Positions 14,322 through 16,287 of a stretch of 16,287 bases of DNA are shown piece after piece. Both the position numbers and the translations under genes were made by a program. The stretch covers positions 1 through 16,287 of the forward strand of contig CAZIDB010000104.1 of NCBI GenBank assembly GCA_964537965.1, given 5' to 3'. Position 1 is the first letter of the stretch, and every line of letters starts with the position of its first letter. This stretch comes from SURF-24 sp964537965 (GTDB taxonomy: Bacteria > Bacteroidota > Ignavibacteria > Ignavibacteriales > SURF-24). The notes beneath the pieces are model-generated. The model did not search any database. It saw only the letters and a list, made by a program, of their open reading frames with translations, and was not told the DNA's origin.

Positions 14322-15290
14322 ATGATTCTTACTATTACAATTAATCCTCTTTTGGAGAGGCGATTAATATTTAATTCTGTTCAACATGGAAAAAACAACA
14401 GGACAGATAAAGAACAGTTTACACCCGGCGGAAAAGGTATTAACGTAAGCAGGCAATTGAATAATCTTGGAATAAAAAATCTTGCGTTTACAATTCTTGG
14501 CGGAAACAATGGTAAGATTTACAAAAATTTACTGGCTAATGAAAATATTGAGTTTACATTCCTTCAAACGAAACATGAAACAAGAACTGCTGCTTTAATA
14601 GTTGAGGAAGACAATAAAAGATTAACTACTTACTTTGGTCCCAATTCATTACTTGAAATAAATGAAGTTGAAGAGTTTAAGCAGCGAATGAAGAAGATGA
14701 TTGAGAATTGCGAGATAGTTGTGTTTGCAGGAAGTTCTCCTTGTGAGGTTACTGATGTTATTTATCCATTCGGAATTGAGACCGCAAATGAGTTTGATAA
14801 AATTTCTATTTGCGATACTTATGGTAAACACCTTCAGGCTTGTATTGATGCCTGCCCGACGATTCTTCATAACAATGTGAATGAGCTTAAGGAATCTCTG
14901 GGAGTTGAATTGAATGATGAAAAAGCAAAGCTTGAATTTTTGAACTCGCTTTACCAAAAGGGAATCAGACAGGCTTTTATAACTGATGGGGCGAAACCTG
15001 TTTACTCAGGCAATTTTGATTTTTGCTACAAATCCATTCCTCCTGAAATAAATGAAGTTGATGCAACAGGAAGCGGAGATGCTTTTGTTGCCGGTTTATG
15101 TTACGGACACGTCAAAGCAAAAACTTTTGAAGAAATGAAGCGTTATTCAATTGCATTAGGTGCGCTGAATGCATCTGTTTGGGAAGTTTGCAAAGTGAAA
15201 AACGAAGATGCTGAAATAATGATTGAAAAGATTTCGGTGAAGCCGATTGGCAAGAAGATGAAAACCATATCGATGGATGGAGAAGGATAG
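14322..15290 (+). CDS. PfkB-family sugar-phosphate kinase (1-phosphofructokinase-like)
   Basis: This 322-residue cytoplasmic kinase belongs to the PfkB (ribokinase-like) family, in the hexose-phosphate branch that includes 1-phosphofructokinase and tagatose-6-phosphate kinase. The opening MILTITINPLLERRL is typical of that branch. PGGKGINVSRQL (Gly36, Gly37, Lys38, Asn41) is the N-terminal sugar-binding motif. DATGSGDAFVAGL (247-259) is the C-terminal signature, with the anion-hole GSG and catalytic Asp253. These residues imply an active enzyme that phosphorylates a sugar phosphate with ATP. No PTS or other sugar gene is nearby, so fructose-1-phosphate, fructose-6-phosphate and tagatose-6-phosphate all remain possible substrates and no gene symbol is given. 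GAGG at 14311-14314 supports ATG 14322. The gene stands alone between two repeat-rich non-coding regions. Confidence 0.9.
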   Translation: MILTITINPLLERRLIFNSVQHGKNNRTDKEQFTPGGKGINVSRQLNNLGIKNLAFTILGGNNGKIYKNLLANENIEFTFLQTKHETRTAALIVEEDNKRLTTYFGPNSLLEINEVEEFKQRMKKMIENCEIVVFAGSSPCEVTDVIYPFGIETANEFDKISICDTYGKHLQACIDACPTILHNNVNELKESLGVELNDEKAKLEFLNSLYQKGIRQAFITDGAKPVYSGNFDFCYKSIPPEINEVDATGSGDAFVAGLCYGHVKAKTFEEMKRYSIALGALNASVWEVCKVKNEDAEIMIEKISVKPIGKKMKTISMDGEG

Positions 15291-15300
15291 CCATTCTATT

Positions 15301-15370
15301 GTAACTCAGTGGTAAGTCAATTGTAATTTGCTAACGCGTCATTCAAATGTCATTAAGTTGTAATTCATTT
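15301..15370. repeat. 11-bp tandem repeat array, first cluster
   Basis: Six 11-bp units read GTAACTCAGTG, GTAAGTCAATT, GTAATTTGCTA, then a 4-nt ACGC interruption, then GTCATTCAAAT, GTCATTAAGTT, GTAATTCATTT. The consensus is GT(A/C)ATTCAATT. It begins 10 nt after the kinase stop codon. Confidence 0.8.
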
Positions 15371-15398
15371 TCCATTTACAATTTTACATTTTCCATTT
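15366..15398. repeat. 12-nt direct repeat at 21-bp spacing
   Basis: CATTTTCCATTT occurs at 15366-15377 and again at 15387-15398, separated by ACAATTTTA. It overlaps the end of the first 11-bp array by 5 nt. It is probably another intergenic simple repeat. Confidence 0.65.
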
Positions 15399-15426
15399 CC
15401 ATCAACCATCATCCACCAGCTTAGCT

Positions 15427-15474
15427 ATCATTAAGTTGTCATTCGCTTGCGCGTCATTCAATTGTTATACAATT
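15427..15474. repeat. 11-bp tandem repeat array, second cluster
   Basis: Four 11-bp units, ATCATTAAGTT, GTCATTCGCTT, GTCATTCAATT and GTTATACAATT, with a 4-nt GCGC interruption after the second. The interruption is placed as in the first cluster (ACGC there), so a 15-bp variant unit is part of the pattern. Confidence 0.75.
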
Positions 15475-15511
15475 AGGAAATAGAAATTTGGCAATTGTCC
15501 CACAAACGGGA

Positions 15512-15526
15512 TCAGCCTCTGGCTGA
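15512..15526. repeat. Small hairpin
   Basis: TCAGCC and GGCTGA form a 6-bp stem with a TCT loop. It is preceded by CCC-ACAAAC-GGG (15499-15510), another small dyad. No T-run follows, so it is not a terminator; a dispersed palindromic repeat is more likely. Confidence 0.45.
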
Positions 15527-15538
15527 GAAATTGTGAGT

Positions 15539-15556
15539 TGGTTATTGGGAATTGAA
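15539..15556 (+). repeat. Right copy of the 18-nt direct repeat flanking the kinase gene
   Basis: TGGTTATTGGGAATTGAA matches the copy at 14220-14237 with one difference and in the same orientation. Confidence 0.55.
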
Positions 15557-15564
15557 CTGTGTTC

Positions 15565-15630
15565 GTAACTCTGTGGTAATTCAATTGTCATTCGATGGTA
15601 ATTCAATAGTAATTCGTTAGTAATTCAATT
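15565..15630. repeat. 11-bp tandem repeat array, third cluster
   Basis: Six uninterrupted 11-bp units: GTAACTCTGTG, GTAATTCAATT, GTCATTCGATG, GTAATTCAATA, GTAATTCGTTA, GTAATTCAATT. This is the most regular of the three clusters, and its first unit nearly matches the first unit of cluster one (GTAACTCAGTG). Confidence 0.85.
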
Positions 15631-15682
15631 GGCAAGTGGAAATTGGTCATTAGAATTTATTATTTGCCATAGAACTATAGAA

Positions 15683-15761
15683 GTCGTTGCGAGGAGTGTA
15701 ACGACGAAGCAATCTATTGAGTTAATAATTTAACGAATCACCTCGCTTTGCTTGTGATGAC
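15683..15761. repeat. Degenerate REP/MITE-like inverted element
   Basis: The left arm contains GTCGTTGCGAGGAGTG, then ACGACGAAGCAATCT. The right arm holds CACCTCGCTTTGCTTGTGATGAC, read here in parts as CACCTCGCTT and TGATGAC. These resemble the widespread bacterial palindromic repeat built from GTCATTGCGAGGAGC and GACGAAGCAATCT and its complement. The arms pair only in part, so this copy is decayed. Resemblance is from memory of the motif, not from a search. Confidence 0.6.
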
Positions 15762-15822
15762 AATTTTTCTTTTTAAACAGTCCCGAGTAGTTAAAGTATT
15801 TATAATTTTTTTAACTGAAGTC

Positions 15823-15851
15823 TTGACTAGTAGAATATTTTAGTTTAATAT
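15823..15851 (+). promoter_or_regulatory. Strong sigma70-like promoter near the right edge
   Basis: TTGACT (15823-15828) and TAATAT (15846-15851) are separated by exactly 17 bp, each one mismatch from the consensus hexamers. Transcription would start near 15858 and run right into a region with two tiny ORFs. In AT-rich DNA a chance match is possible. Confidence 0.5.
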
Positions 15852-15889
15852 TGCAAAAAAATATATAACAATATTCCTACGGGGGAAAA

Positions 15890-16027
15890 TTGGTTAAAGG
15901 GTTCACACATATTACTTCGATTAACTCGCCAAGACGTTTATCCTATTACTATATAGATTTTGAGAAATACTGTTCACTTAAAATAAACTTTATCCGGACG
16001 AAAAAATCTGTGCTTACGTTCTATTGA
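15890..16027 (+). CDS. Possible 45-residue protein, unrecognised
   Basis: This would start at TTG 15890, with GGGGGA (15881-15886) just upstream, and end at TGA 16025-16027. The product is basic and aromatic, beginning LVKGFTHITSINSPRRLSYY. I recognise no family. The start codon is unusual, the spacing to the ribosome binding signal is short, and the length is near chance expectation, so it may not be real. It lies 39 nt after the promoter at 15823-15851. Confidence 0.2.
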   Translation: MVKGFTHITSINSPRRLSYYYIDFEKYCSLKINFIRTKKSVLTFY

Positions 16028-16038
16028 CAAGGAGCATT

Positions 16039-16179
16039 GTGATAAGGTTATTCTTTTACTGTACAATAAGTGAAAAGGACAGCAACGGATCATCCTCGCT
16101 TGTTCTGGAAATGAACCGTGAGTATAAAGGAATTAGACCGAATAGTAACTGGGACGTAGATATGCACGACCTATTTTAA
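16039..16179 (+). CDS. Possible 46-residue protein, unrecognised
   Basis: The start would be GTG 16039 with AAGGAG at 16029-16034, a good ribosome binding site with a short 4-nt spacing. It ends at TAA 16177-16179. The product begins VIRLFFYCTISEKDSNGSSS and ends NSNWDVDMHDLF. I recognise no family. It lies 11 nt after the preceding small ORF in another frame, so the two could be a small operon or two pieces of a decayed gene. Confidence 0.25.
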   Translation: MIRLFFYCTISEKDSNGSSSLVLEMNREYKGIRPNSNWDVDMHDLF

Positions 16180-16214
16180 AATATTAGGAATTTTAAAGAA
16201 TTAGTTAACAATTG

Positions 16215-16250
16215 GAACGTATTCCTCCAAGCTGCCGCATATATACGTTC
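16215..16250. repeat. 8-bp inverted repeat near the window end
   Basis: GAACGTAT (16215-16222) and ATACGTTC (16243-16250) are perfect complements round a 20-nt loop. No T-run follows. It could be an operator or part of an element cut by the window edge. Confidence 0.4.
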
Positions 16251-16287
16251 TTTAGATAAATAACATTTGCAGCATAAGTAATAGTTA

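Larger units (their letters stand above)
15291..16287. other. About 1 kb with no convincing long gene
   Basis: All six frames are short here. The left half is made of degenerate 11-bp repeats, a 21-bp repeat, small hairpins and a REP/MITE-like element. The right half has a good sigma70-like promoter followed by two ORFs of about 45 codons and an inverted repeat. No tRNA or rRNA could be recognised. Confidence 0.7.

Noticed and set aside
14322..15290. Naming the sugar kinase fruK or pfkB
   Set aside because: The motifs fix the family but not the substrate, and no sugar-specific neighbour is present.
15301..15630. CRISPR array
   Set aside because: The repeat is 11 bp with no unique spacers and no cas gene is in the window.

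Overview
The window looks like a chromosomal piece of an AT-rich member of the Bacteroidota/Chlorobi group, most likely an Ignavibacteria-type bacterium. Two proteins end in type A type IX secretion (T9SS) C-terminal domains with the core NYPNPFNPxTKI. The gene set (secreted M28 and M16 peptidases, an SBBP-repeat protein, a GWxTD-domain protein) and the AT-rich intergenic repeats fit that group. A run of exactly 100 Ns marks a scaffold gap, so this is a draft or metagenome assembly. The taxonomic call is inference from gene content.

Layout. Positions 1-323 hold the end of a T9SS-exported protein whose sorting domain carries an in-frame palindromic insertion. Positions 374-5003 encode two exported metallopeptidases, M28 then a double-module M16, closed by a rho-independent terminator. 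Next come a secreted seven-repeat SBBP propeller protein with a T9SS tag (5075-7021) and a hairpin, then a membrane polyferredoxin with an unusual periplasmic-side C-terminus (7101-9050), closed by a strong terminator that runs to the next start codon. Positions 9150-14013 hold five same-strand genes that may form one or two operons: a CPBP-family membrane protease, a zinc-ribbon/DUF2007 protein, CdsA (CDP-diacylglycerol synthesis), RimO (ribosomal protein S12 methylthiolation) and a GWxTD-domain protein. After a repeat-rich stretch with the N gap comes a lone PfkB-family sugar-phosphate kinase (14322-15290). The last kilobase has no convincing long gene. It holds 11-bp tandem repeats, a degenerate REP/MITE-like element, a good sigma70-like promoter and two very small ORFs.

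How the genes work together. The first third is mostly cell-envelope and secretion biology: exported peptidases and T9SS cargo. The middle pairs a redox membrane protein with housekeeping membrane-lipid and ribosome-modification genes. Every recognised gene is on the + strand.

No CRISPR array, tRNA, rRNA, transposase or phage gene was seen, and I found no clear multi-gene novel system. The points most worth a second look are the palindrome translated inside the T9SS domain, the polyferredoxin fused to three heavy-metal-domain-like repeats, the terminator abutting the CPBP start codon, the 11-bp repeat arrays, and the promoter-led small-ORF region at the right edge.
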